Below, piece after piece: positions 15,054 to 21,989 of a stretch of DNA of 30,493 nucleotides; the stretch's first letter is position 1; each line of letters begins with the position of its first letter. The translations under genes were made by a program, and so were the position numbers. The stretch is taken from positions 1 to 30,493 of the forward strand of contig JAUWFX010000008.1 of NCBI GenBank assembly GCA_030606765.1, given 5' to 3'. The DNA comes from Dehalococcoidia bacterium. GTDB taxonomy: Bacteria; Chloroflexota; Dehalococcoidia; GIF9; AB-539-J10. The notes beneath the pieces were generated by a model. It saw nothing but the letters and a program-made list of their open reading frames with translations, did not search any database and had not been told where the DNA came from.

Positions 15054-15785
15054 GTGAAGATCGAGGTGTATCCTAGAAACCTAGAAATGCTTGCTCGATC
15101 ATACATAACTGGCTTTCTGGTAGAAGGTTCTAAAGAAGCATTAATTGAAAGAGCTAAGCAACTTAGCTTTGTCATCAAAAATAAGAGGAAAAGGACGCCA
15201 GCCACTTGGAAGTTTGAAATTCCGCTAGACCGTCCATTAGTATTCAAAATGACTGAAGTGGATGGTTTCAGACTACAAGTTGATATTGCCTGTGACATTG
15301 AAGGTTGCGGGGATGACATCAGCAGGCAAAGCGTAGTTTTGAGAGTGTGGTCTCTGGACGAGAATGTTAGCTATAGGGAACAACTGGACGCTGTCGGCCT
15401 CAAAGGGATTTTGGGATCTTGTGGTTGGAGGCGAGTGATATTACGTTTTCATTTGGATAGAAGAGACCCGCAAGCAAGAAAAATGGAACCACTGTATCAC
15501 CTTCAAGTAGGTGGTACTGCAAGAGACGAAGAGAATTGTTGGCTCCACCAAAGCATTGGGGTCCCCAGATTTCATCATCCTCCCATGGATCCAGTTCTGC
15601 TGTGTGAATTTATATTACTGAATTTCTTTGAAAAAGAGTCCGAGATTCTGAGGAAAGACCCAGCATGGAGGAGCCTGGTTAGAAAAAGCCAAGACATTTT
15701 TCAGAGCAACTACTTCACAAATTGTGTGAATCACCTTAAGGACACAACGAGTACGCTACTAGAAAGTTCGGCAATAGACAGCTGA
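15054..15785 (+). CDS. Conserved-looking hypothetical protein of the methyltransferase operon
   Basis: A 243-residue protein that I cannot assign. It starts with GTG at 15054, six bases after GAGGAGG, which itself overlaps the end of the preceding gene. No signal peptide or membrane segment is visible. The N terminus is basic (RAKQLSFVIKNKRKR, about 33-47), the middle is beta-rich, and residues about 145-190 hold a distinctive block: EPLYHLQVGG (145-154), then PRFHHPPMDPVLLCEFILLN (171-190). The His/Pro-rich motif looks like a conserved core, but I see no PD-(D/E)XK, HNH or GIY-YIG nuclease signature. Its place between a receiver protein and a DNA methyltransferase suggests an effector, specificity or adaptor role. 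This rests on position only. Confidence 0.7.
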   Translation: MKIEVYPRNLEMLARSYITGFLVEGSKEALIERAKQLSFVIKNKRKRTPATWKFEIPLDRPLVFKMTEVDGFRLQVDIACDIEGCGDDISRQSVVLRVWSLDENVSYREQLDAVGLKGILGSCGWRRVILRFHLDRRDPQARKMEPLYHLQVGGTARDEENCWLHQSIGVPRFHHPPMDPVLLCEFILLNFFEKESEILRKDPAWRSLVRKSQDIFQSNYFTNCVNHLKDTTSTLLESSAIDS

Positions 15786-15813
15786 TCTTTTTGAAGTAGT
15801 ACTGGATAAGATT

Positions 15814-17439
15814 GTGAACAATATGGAGAGACCACCGGATAAGGTTACTGGTCAGACACTTACAGAATATGCCGAAACTCTTATAAGTTGGTATATAAGC
15901 CAAAGTGACTCCCAGTATCGGAAAAAGGCGGGACAATACTTTACACCAGCCAAGATAAGTGGGTTTATGGCAAGACAATATGACGACATCAATAAGGAAG
16001 AAATAAAAATCCTTGACCCGGGAGCCGGTATCGGTATTCTTGAAAGTAGTTTTTGTGAATACCTTATCTCAATGGGCATCAAGGCGAAAATAGTATTTGA
16101 CCTTTATGAGAATGATCCTGGCATAATACCCCTTCTGGTTCTTAATGTTACAGCATGTAGAGAAGACATGCTCAGTCACGGTTTTGATATCTCATTTAAA
16201 GTATTTGAGGAGGACTTCATCCTCTCAAATGCCGCAAGGCGAAGTGCTCACAATGTGAATTCTAAAATAAGCCGAGAAGGCTATGATTTCGTAATAGCTA
16301 ATCCCCCGTATTATAAACTGAGAAAAACTTCACCACAGGTGGTAGAAACTAAGAATATCGTTGATGGGCCACCTAATATCTACCCGCTATTTATGGTAGT
16401 AGCTGCTGAGTTGTTGAGGGATGGTGGACAGATGACAATACTCACTCCGAGAAGCTATTGTTCAGGCTGGTACTATAGGAAATTCAGGAATTGGTTTCTG
16501 GGCTTTATGAAGCCGTACAAAATCCACGTTTTTGAATCTAGGAGAGAGATCTTCAAAGAATATGACGTACTTCAAGAGAATATTGTCCTAAATGCCAAAA
16601 AAACTTCGCACACTCCAAAGGATGTGATGATTACAGTAAGTAGAGGTGCACCGAGTCGCGATGAAGAAGAGAATTCATTTCGCATACCGTACGATAGAGT
16701 GATTACCAAAAAACACAATGACTTTGTAATACGGATACCAACATCTAGGTTGGGCGAATCAATATCGGCATATATCGACGACTTTAAAAAGAACCTCAAT
16801 ACTCTCGGATTTAAAGCATCAACGGGGCCAGTGGTACCTTTTAGAGCAAGAGATTTGCTTTCAAACGAGACAGTCGCGAGTATTGCTCACGTTCCGCTAA
16901 TCTGGATGCACAACATTGTGGACAGTGTTTTCAAGTGGCCTATTGAGAGGAACAATAAGTCCACAACAATCCAGAACACTTTGGAATCAAAGACGATTTT
17001 GGTCCCTAATAAGAACTATGTTCTGGTTAAACGTTTTAGCACAAGAGAGGGCAAACAACGTATTACAGCTGCCGTCTATTTAAGAAACGTCGTTGATTCT
17101 GACCATATTGGCATAGAGAATCATGTCAATTATATTCACAAACAAGTTGGTGAATTGACCGTAGATGAAGCGTATGGAATTGCAGCTCTTCTGAATTCAA
17201 AATTATATAACATATACTTCCAAGTTACGAACGGAAATACCCAAGTCAATGCCTCGGAAATTAACAGCCTACCTCTCCCCCCCTTAGAGATTATTAAACG
17301 GATAGGTCATTCCGTCAAGAAACTAGAAAACAAAGATACGATTACTCGAGAACATATCATCATGAAGCTCTTAGAGCTAGATAACGAACTGTCACATAAC
17401 CCTAATAGAAGCAATTTCAAGAAATTGGGATTGAAATAA
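15814..17439 (+). CDS. N6-adenine DNA methyltransferase, Eco57I/TaqI type
   Basis: A 541-residue class I methyltransferase that transfers a methyl group from S-adenosylmethionine to the N6 of adenine in DNA. GQYFTP (40-45) and motif I LDPGAGIG (67-74) bind the cofactor. Motif IV NPPY (163-166) is the catalytic loop of adenine methylases. The C-terminal part resembles a TaqI-like target-recognition domain, with NYVLVKRFSTREGKQRITAA and NASEINSLPLPPLE near the end. The start may be GTG 15814 or ATG 15823; neither has a strong ribosome site. The length fits Eco57I-family methylase-only proteins, and no N-terminal nuclease domain is fused. The 28-base gap to the previous gene supports one operon. 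No restriction nuclease gene follows before the repeat region. Confidence 0.88.
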   Translation: MNNMERPPDKVTGQTLTEYAETLISWYISQSDSQYRKKAGQYFTPAKISGFMARQYDDINKEEIKILDPGAGIGILESSFCEYLISMGIKAKIVFDLYENDPGIIPLLVLNVTACREDMLSHGFDISFKVFEEDFILSNAARRSAHNVNSKISREGYDFVIANPPYYKLRKTSPQVVETKNIVDGPPNIYPLFMVVAAELLRDGGQMTILTPRSYCSGWYYRKFRNWFLGFMKPYKIHVFESRREIFKEYDVLQENIVLNAKKTSHTPKDVMITVSRGAPSRDEEENSFRIPYDRVITKKHNDFVIRIPTSRLGESISAYIDDFKKNLNTLGFKASTGPVVPFRARDLLSNETVASIAHVPLIWMHNIVDSVFKWPIERNNKSTTIQNTLESKTILVPNKNYVLVKRFSTREGKQRITAAVYLRNVVDSDHIGIENHVNYIHKQVGELTVDEAYGIAALLNSKLYNIYFQVTNGNTQVNASEINSLPLPPLEIIKRIGHSVKKLENKDTITREHIIMKLLELDNELSHNPNRSNFKKLGLK

Positions 17440-17468
17440 AGCCGTGGTTTGTTTAGCGTGTAATATAA

Positions 17469-17477
17469 GTTAAACGC
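17469..17477. repeat. 9-bp inverted repeat flanking the methyltransferase operon (right arm)
   Basis: GTTAAACGC, the reverse complement of 11338-11346. It lies 30 bases after the stop of the methyltransferase gene. From here to 17611 no gene is visible. Confidence 0.25.
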
Positions 17478-17611
17478 ATTGAACATTTTATCGGTTTGTG
17501 CAACATCCTTGGCGAAGTAGTATCATTGCCTCAGACACTCCCAAGGTGAGGCGCGCAGTCATCCCAAAGGCTTGTTGTGGCTCTGATTGGCTTCGTGGCG
17601 TCTCTGGAGGG

Positions 17612-17700
17612 ACTCGAACCACAACAGCCGCTATCTACCTCTGCGGCTCGATAATCACTTTTGGAGCACTAACGCCCGGCCCTGTGGGAGCAAAGACCAA
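17612..17700 (-). pseudogene. Remnant of a zinc dehydrogenase gene (3' end with internal deletion)
   Basis: Positions 17612-17663 match the last codons and downstream flank of the intact dehydrogenase gene at 26789 (shared TGCGGCTCGATAATCACTTT; the encoded end is VIIEPQ then stop). Positions 17663-17697 match an internal part of that gene near 27015-27050 (CTAACGCCCGGC, CTGTGGG). About 200 bases are missing between the two parts, so this is a deletion relic. It forms the read-through tail of the neighbouring ABM gene. Confidence 0.75.
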
Positions 17701-18038
17701 CGCCTTATTAGCGTCCCCCTATTGCTTACTGTGGGCATTGTCCTGTATTCTGTTATTCTGAGCGTCCCTGTCACATCTGTTCTGTCTTGCTGAAGCAATT
17801 CTAGCGTTTCCTTTGACTCAACCCATGTCCTCCAGTTTTCAATCGTCTCCCACGTGCTTATCATCATGACGACAGAGAAATCTTCCTCGCTGACGAGATT
17901 CTCAGCGGTAACGAAGCCTTTATATTGCATGGCATGCGACCTGAGCTGCATGAATATGGGCTCTGCGTCCTTATAATCCACCACCTTGTATCCTATGATA
18001 CCTTTTATCATGCCGTTTTTTTCCACTATCGCTTGCAT
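17655..18038 (-). CDS. Antibiotic-biosynthesis-monooxygenase (ABM) domain protein, copy 1
   Basis: A 127-residue cytoplasmic protein with a dimeric alpha/beta-barrel (ABM) domain over residues about 8-103: GIIGYKVVDYKDAEPIFMQL, then GFVTAENLVSEED, SVVMMISTWETIENWRTWVES and the closing RITEYRTMP. ABM proteins include small oxygenases, haem-degrading enzymes and many of unknown role. The WET-x-ENWR-x-W block is the family's usual Trp-rich segment. The start has AAGGAGGG at good spacing. The last 20 or so residues do not match the paralogues. They come from read-through into the dehydrogenase relic at 17612-17700, so the original stop is lost. It is tandem with copy 2 at 18090, and a third copy lies at 25427. 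Confidence 0.85.
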   Translation of the reverse strand: MQAIVEKNGMIKGIIGYKVVDYKDAEPIFMQLRSHAMQYKGFVTAENLVSEEDFSVVMMISTWETIENWRTWVESKETLELLQQDRTDVTGTLRITEYRTMPTVSNRGTLIRRWSLLPQGRALVLQK

Positions 18039-18440
18039 TTTCCCTCCTTTTCATGCTTTAGGCTATCTCAAATCGACGCCTTATTAATGTCACTCCTCTG
18101 TGGGCATCGTCCTGTATGCTGTTATTCTGGGCGTCCCCGTCACAGATGTTTTGGCTCGCTGAAGCACTTCTAGCATTCCCTTCGACCCCACCCATGTCCT
18201 CCAGTTTTCCATCGTCTCCCACGTGCTTATCATTACGCCGACAGAGTGATCCTCCTCGCTGACGAGAAACTCAGCGGTAACGAAGCCTGAATATTGCATG
18301 GCACACGACCTGAGCTGTATCAATATGGGCTCTATGTTCCTGTATTCCAACACCTTGTATCCTATGATACCTTTTATCATGCCGTCTTTTTTCACTATCG
18401 CTTGCATTTTCCTTCCCTTTCATGCTTCAGGCTATCTCAA
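17701..18440 (-). repeat. Tandem duplication of the ABM gene unit (about 370 bases, two copies)
   Basis: Unit 1 (about 17701-18070) and unit 2 (about 18071-18440) each hold one ABM gene plus flanks. Shared flank sequence is ACGCCTTATTA before the gene end and CATGCTT(T/C)AGGCTATCTCAA before the gene start. The genes are clearly diverged, so the duplication is not very recent. A single copy of the same unit lies at 25427-25790. Confidence 0.8.
18090..18407 (-). CDS. Antibiotic-biosynthesis-monooxygenase (ABM) domain protein, copy 2
   Basis: A 105-residue paralogue of the gene at 17655, in tandem and in the same direction, with a 51-base spacer between them. The same ABM core is present: GIIGYKVLEYRNIEPILIQL, GFVTAEFLVSEEDHS, STWETMENWRTWVGS and RITAYRTMPTEE. 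Unlike copy 1 it has its natural C terminus. The start follows AAGGGAAGG. There is no signal peptide. The substrate is unknown, and no haem-iron uptake or antibiotic biosynthesis genes lie nearby. A stress-related or catabolic monooxygenase role is possible but not shown. Confidence 0.87.
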   Translation of the reverse strand: MQAIVKKDGMIKGIIGYKVLEYRNIEPILIQLRSCAMQYSGFVTAEFLVSEEDHSVGVMISTWETMENWRTWVGSKGMLEVLQRAKTSVTGTPRITAYRTMPTEE

Positions 18441-18847
18441 TGTGTCCATATACCCTGTCGACATGCATGCCATACAGCTCCCCGAAAGCCTCGGCATCAT
18501 GACCAATAGCTCTCTGAACCAACATAGCCTAATCTGATGTTTGTCCTTCATAACAGTTCTAGTTCACCCAATCGCCTCTTTTAACGGATAAGCCGCCAAA
18601 ATGTTACAAAAAAACCATTTTGTTACCTGATATTCTGGCCTGCCTGAAAAGACAACTCCTCTGCCTTTATGCTGAATGCAGATAGTATCCCCTAGCAGAA
18701 TACTTCTGCCTCGAGGACCGAACGGCTGGTATTTATGATGACCTGACATTATATGTGCAGTTTCGTTATATAAAGCAGACGAAGCAACTACTTCGTGCTC
18801 TAGTCCCTGGCATATTTGATGGACTATAATACAGCCGGGACAAGCGT
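18408..18847. other. Gene-free region upstream of the ECF sigma gene
   Basis: No supported gene. Positions about 18618-18655 (ATTTTGTTACCTGATATTCT and GCCTGCCTG) match 23021-23050 (ATTGTTACCTGATATTCTCG), another short dispersed sequence; a similar ATTTTGTTACTGAT occurs at 23282. A consensus -10 hexamer TATAAT lies at 18825-18830, 18 bases before the sigma gene, but no good -35 is 16-18 bases upstream of it. This would be consistent with activator- or ECF-dependent initiation. Confidence 0.4.
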
Positions 18848-19384
18848 ATGAATGAAGGTGATCGCAAGAATGCGTCTAGGATAGATGAATATGAAATCCG
18901 ACTTGCTGGTTTGTACGAGGAATACTACGGCAAGATTGCCCGTTATGTGTATGTTCATATCGGCAACAGAGAAGAAGCTGAAGACATTGCCGGTGAGGTT
19001 TTCTTGAAAGCACTGAATTCTCTGAAGTCTTATCGGGAGCAGGGCGTTCCCATGCAGGGGTGGTTGTTCCGTATTGCGCATAACCTTACCGTAGACCACC
19101 TCAGAAAGTTGGATAAGCGCAGGACGGTACCCATTGACTCAGCGGCGTTACTGGGAAACGATGATCCTGCAGATACTGCCGAGAAAAACATCGAGTTTGA
19201 GCGGGTTACCGAGGCTATGAAGCAGCTCACTATAGAACAGAGAGAGGTTATAAACCTTCGTTTCTTTGGGGGCTTCACTTCGAAGGAAGTCGGTGAAATT
19301 CTGGGCAAGGGTGATGGGGCAGTACGCGAAATGCAGAGGGCAGCCATAGAAAAAATACGTGCGGTCATGGCGGTATATAAATGA
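18848..19384 (+). CDS. ECF-family RNA polymerase sigma factor
   Basis: A 178-residue alternative sigma factor. Region 2 spans about 20-90, with LYEEYYGKIARYVYVHIGN, the REEAEDIAGEVFLKAL helix that contacts core and the -10, and the GWLFRIAHNLTVDHLRK strand. Region 4 spans about 120-175, with LTIEQREVINLRFFGGFTSKEVGEILGKG and a helix-turn-helix that reads the -35. The length and domain set are typical of ECF (group IV) sigma factors, which lack regions 1.1 and 3. Its stop overlaps the ATG of the next gene (ATGATGG), so it is co-translated with a membrane protein that probably controls it. Target promoters are unknown. Confidence 0.92.
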   Translation: MNEGDRKNASRIDEYEIRLAGLYEEYYGKIARYVYVHIGNREEAEDIAGEVFLKALNSLKSYREQGVPMQGWLFRIAHNLTVDHLRKLDKRRTVPIDSAALLGNDDPADTAEKNIEFERVTEAMKQLTIEQREVINLRFFGGFTSKEVGEILGKGDGAVREMQRAAIEKIRAVMAVYK

Positions 19385-20202
19385 TGGATGAAGATTTTGA
19401 TCGAATACTGGATGAATGTATAGATCGCATTAACGGTGGGGATAATCTGGCAGATTGTCTGTCCGATTACCCAGCATATTCAGAAGAACTAAGACCTTTG
19501 CTCAATTCTATATATGATGTTCAGAAGGCCCACACTTTTGAGCCATCGGTTGATGCCAAAAGAGCAGCCAGACAAAAGCTGCACGCAGCTCTGGGCAAAC
19601 GGCAGCGAGGGACACCGGTTCTGTCATTCTTTAAGGCAATTTCGCAGCCTGCAGTCTGGATAACAGTTGCAGTATTAGTCCTGGCTATCGTAGGTACCCT
19701 GGTGATACAATCTGTAGTCAACGGACCAACGCTGGTACCCACCCCTGACGGTAATTTTGCCTTCCTCGTCAGCGATGAGCCTGGTGACATCAATGACTTT
19801 GAGAATTTCAATCTCACAATCTTACGAGTGGAGTTGGAAGCCGTGGATTCAGAGGAACGGTTAGAGTTTACACCTGAGATAAGAACTGTGGACCTTACTC
19901 AGCTTCAGGGAGAACAGTCTCAGGAAATCTGGAGGGGCCATGTCCCAGCAGGACAGTATTCACATGTACACATCTACGTAAGCGAAGCTAAGGGCAACCT
20001 AGAGTCAACGGGGCAAACTATAAATGTGGAGGTGCCAGGCTGTATAGTGCATATGCCGATACCGTTTGAGGTTACAGCCGATGTGTTTACTGTCTATACA
20101 TTCGATATTACCGTGGTGGGGACAGCCAATGACGAAGCGTACATGCTCAAACTTCAGGTAGGCGAGAGTGGCGCCCGGCAGGAGCCAGAGCTGCTCGAAT
20201 AA
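19381..20202 (+). CDS. Membrane protein with DUF4382-like outer domain, probable anti-sigma partner
   Basis: A 273-residue single-pass protein. The cytoplasmic N terminus (about 1-88) is acidic, then basic (FDRILDECIDRINGGDNLADCL, later KRAARQKLHAALGKRQRG). A membrane helix spans about 90-112 (PAVWITVAVLVLAIVGTLVI). The outer part has a DUF4382-like pattern: GNFAFLVSDEPGDINDFENF, then LPAGQY-like VPAGQYSHVHIYVSEA, and YMLKLQVGES near the end. It overlaps the sigma gene by four bases. This gene order and topology are typical of anti-sigma factors, but no zinc-binding ZAS motif is present. The N-terminal part resembles the domain that often follows such sigma factors in Chloroflexota. Sensing through the outer DUF4382 domain is inferred. 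Confidence 0.78.
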   Translation: MMDEDFDRILDECIDRINGGDNLADCLSDYPAYSEELRPLLNSIYDVQKAHTFEPSVDAKRAARQKLHAALGKRQRGTPVLSFFKAISQPAVWITVAVLVLAIVGTLVIQSVVNGPTLVPTPDGNFAFLVSDEPGDINDFENFNLTILRVELEAVDSEERLEFTPEIRTVDLTQLQGEQSQEIWRGHVPAGQYSHVHIYVSEAKGNLESTGQTINVEVPGCIVHMPIPFEVTADVFTVYTFDITVVGTANDEAYMLKLQVGESGARQEPELLE

Positions 20203-20419
20203 CAGACAGATGAAGGCAAAGACATGGCCACGAGACGTTATTTTCCAGTTATCGTGACTCTGCATCTCATATGCAAGGAGAACAGACTTCTGTTATGGAA
20301 AACCTTTGGGTTACTGGGACGGACAGGTCAATGGATTTTGCATAGCTTTCAGATGCCAGACCTGACGTTTTTCTGAATTTTCCGTTCTATATATATGAAA
20401 TAACATCAAGGAGGATAGA

Positions 20420-21427
20420 ATGCACAAACAAAAGACCTTTTTGGTCGGTATCTTGATAGCAGCCATGTTACTAACAGTCGGAGCATTTGGCTGTAGTGGC
20501 GGACAGCATAGCGGACAGCTAACAACCCTCGAGGGAGTAATCGAAGATCTCGACACGTTATCCGGCGTTGTCACCGCTGACATTGAAAATGGTACTACCC
20601 TCTCCTTCAATCTCGCCAACGTCAAAGCGGAAACAGTAGTAGCAACTCTGGGTGGTCCCATCATAGAAGCTGGTGAACCAGTGATTATCACACTGGACGA
20701 CGACGGTGAGGTGGAGGAAATCAAGGTTGAGTCCGCTAAAGTATGGGGTATTATCAAGGAGCTAGGTACAGATAGTGTAACCATTACTGTGGAGGGAGAA
20801 GGAGATATCGTACTCCAGGTGACTCCGGATACCAAGATAGAAATTGAAGACGAAGGCGAAGCTGATTTTGAGGATCTCGAGGTAGGTCAGTTGGTAAAAG
20901 CCAAGTACAATGTAATCAGCCTGGAGGCTCTGGAAATCGAAGTTGAGAACGGTGACGAGCCGGACGTTGAGGGTATCATCACAGCGATAAACGCGGGCAA
21001 TTACACCGTCACCATTACGACAGAGGACGAAGGAGATATCGTACTCCAGGTGACTCCGGATACCGCGATAGAAATCGAGGACGAAGACGAAGCTAGTTTT
21101 GAGGATCTCGAGGTAGGTCAGCACGTGGAAGCCAAGTACGATGTTGTTAGCTTAGAAGCTCTAGAAATCGAGGTTGTGAACGGCGAGGAGGAAGATGTTG
21201 AAGGTATCATCACAGCGATAGACACGGGTAATCACAGGGTCACGATTACAACGGAGGAAGATGGAGACATTGTACTCCAGGTGACTACGGATACCAAGAT
21301 AGAAATCGAGGACGAAGGCACAGGTATTTTTGCCGACCTCCAGCTAGGTATGGAGGTAGACGTGAAGTATGATGCAATCAGCCTAGAGACTCTCGAAATC
21401 GAGATTGAGGATGGAGCAGAAGATTAA
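20420..21427 (+). CDS. Acidic lipoprotein with three tandem DUF5666-like repeats
   Basis: A 335-residue exported lipoprotein. The signal ends in the lipobox VGAFGC, with Cys25 as lipid anchor. The mature part starts with a GGVIEDLD-like beta domain and then has three tandem repeats of 76 residues (about 107-177, 183-253, 259-329). Each reads G-I-I, then V-T-I-T, GDIVLQVT, DT-IEIEDE, then a DL-x-GQ-V-A-KY and LEALEIEVE pattern. This matches the DUF5666 type, a small OB-like beta barrel of unknown role. The protein is extremely rich in Glu and Asp, so metal or cation binding at the surface is possible. AAGGAGG lies eight bases before the ATG, and a strong terminator follows at 21489. Confidence 0.82.
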   Translation: MHKQKTFLVGILIAAMLLTVGAFGCSGGQHSGQLTTLEGVIEDLDTLSGVVTADIENGTTLSFNLANVKAETVVATLGGPIIEAGEPVIITLDDDGEVEEIKVESAKVWGIIKELGTDSVTITVEGEGDIVLQVTPDTKIEIEDEGEADFEDLEVGQLVKAKYNVISLEALEIEVENGDEPDVEGIITAINAGNYTVTITTEDEGDIVLQVTPDTAIEIEDEDEASFEDLEVGQHVEAKYDVVSLEALEIEVVNGEEEDVEGIITAIDTGNHRVTITTEEDGDIVLQVTTDTKIEIEDEGTGIFADLQLGMEVDVKYDAISLETLEIEIEDGAED

Positions 21428-21488
21428 GCTGGTCAGTGAAGCAGGCATGTTGATGAATTCCTCAAACACCTAAACCTCTGACACTTGG

Positions 21489-21527
21489 AATAAGGCTGAA
21501 TGGTTCCCATTCAGCCTTATTCATTTT
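21489..21527 (+). terminator. Rho-independent terminator after the DUF5666 lipoprotein gene
   Basis: A perfect 15-bp inverted repeat (AATAAGGCTGAATGG with CCATTCAGCCTTATT) with a three-base loop, followed by CATTTTC. It lies 60 bases downstream of the stop. With AATAAG on the other side it may also work weakly on the minus strand. Confidence 0.85.
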
Positions 21528-21989
21528 CAGTAGCATACTGGCTTTTCGCCAAATAGAGTAATTTCGATTCTTTGTTATCTCAAAACAAGCAGAGCTCTAT
21601 ATCACGTCTCACCAGATATTGTTGCTGTTATCCCCGTCGTTGTTCTTATTGCTTTGGGGTCTACCTAACTGTCTTTATTGCTGCTCTGTTAGCTTCAAGC
21701 CATACCTGAACAATTGACGTTAATTTGACGTTAAAGTTTTTGGGACGGGCTGGGACATGATGGGACTCCACGAACAAAACGGGGTTTTGGTGATTGGCAC
21801 AAAGGTCCTATTCTATATTCAAAATGACCTTTAGCACATCTAGCTTGGAATTGCGCATTAGTCTGTGTTGTTATATATTAACTTGTTTTGACACCTGTAG
21901 CGTAACAAAGCGTCATTTCGTCTAAAGGATGCTTGACTATACTAAATGGATGAGATTTCTGTATTGAACAGTGCAAATCTAATGAACTG
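21528..21989. other. Gene-free region with a short tandem operator-like repeat
   Basis: I see no gene here. TTGACGTTAA occurs twice, at 21714-21723 and 21725-21734, one base apart, which could be a protein-binding site or chance. The stretch near 21612-21655 (AGATATTGTTGCTGTTATCC) is loosely similar to 24941-24975 ahead of the broken lipoprotein gene, so it may be old duplicated promoter-upstream DNA. Confidence 0.35.

Noticed and set aside
17600..17640. tRNA-like 3' part on the minus strand (GGTTCGAGTCC followed by a CCA-like end)
   Set aside because: The T-loop-like sequence is followed by dehydrogenase 3' flank, the T-stem does not pair, and no anticodon or acceptor arm can be built. The same GGTTCGAGT occurs after the stop of the intact dehydrogenase gene at 26760, so it is part of that duplicated flank.
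18564..18749. 61-codon minus-strand frame upstream of the sigma gene
   Set aside because: No ribosome site or domain, and it covers a short dispersed repeat also found near 23030.
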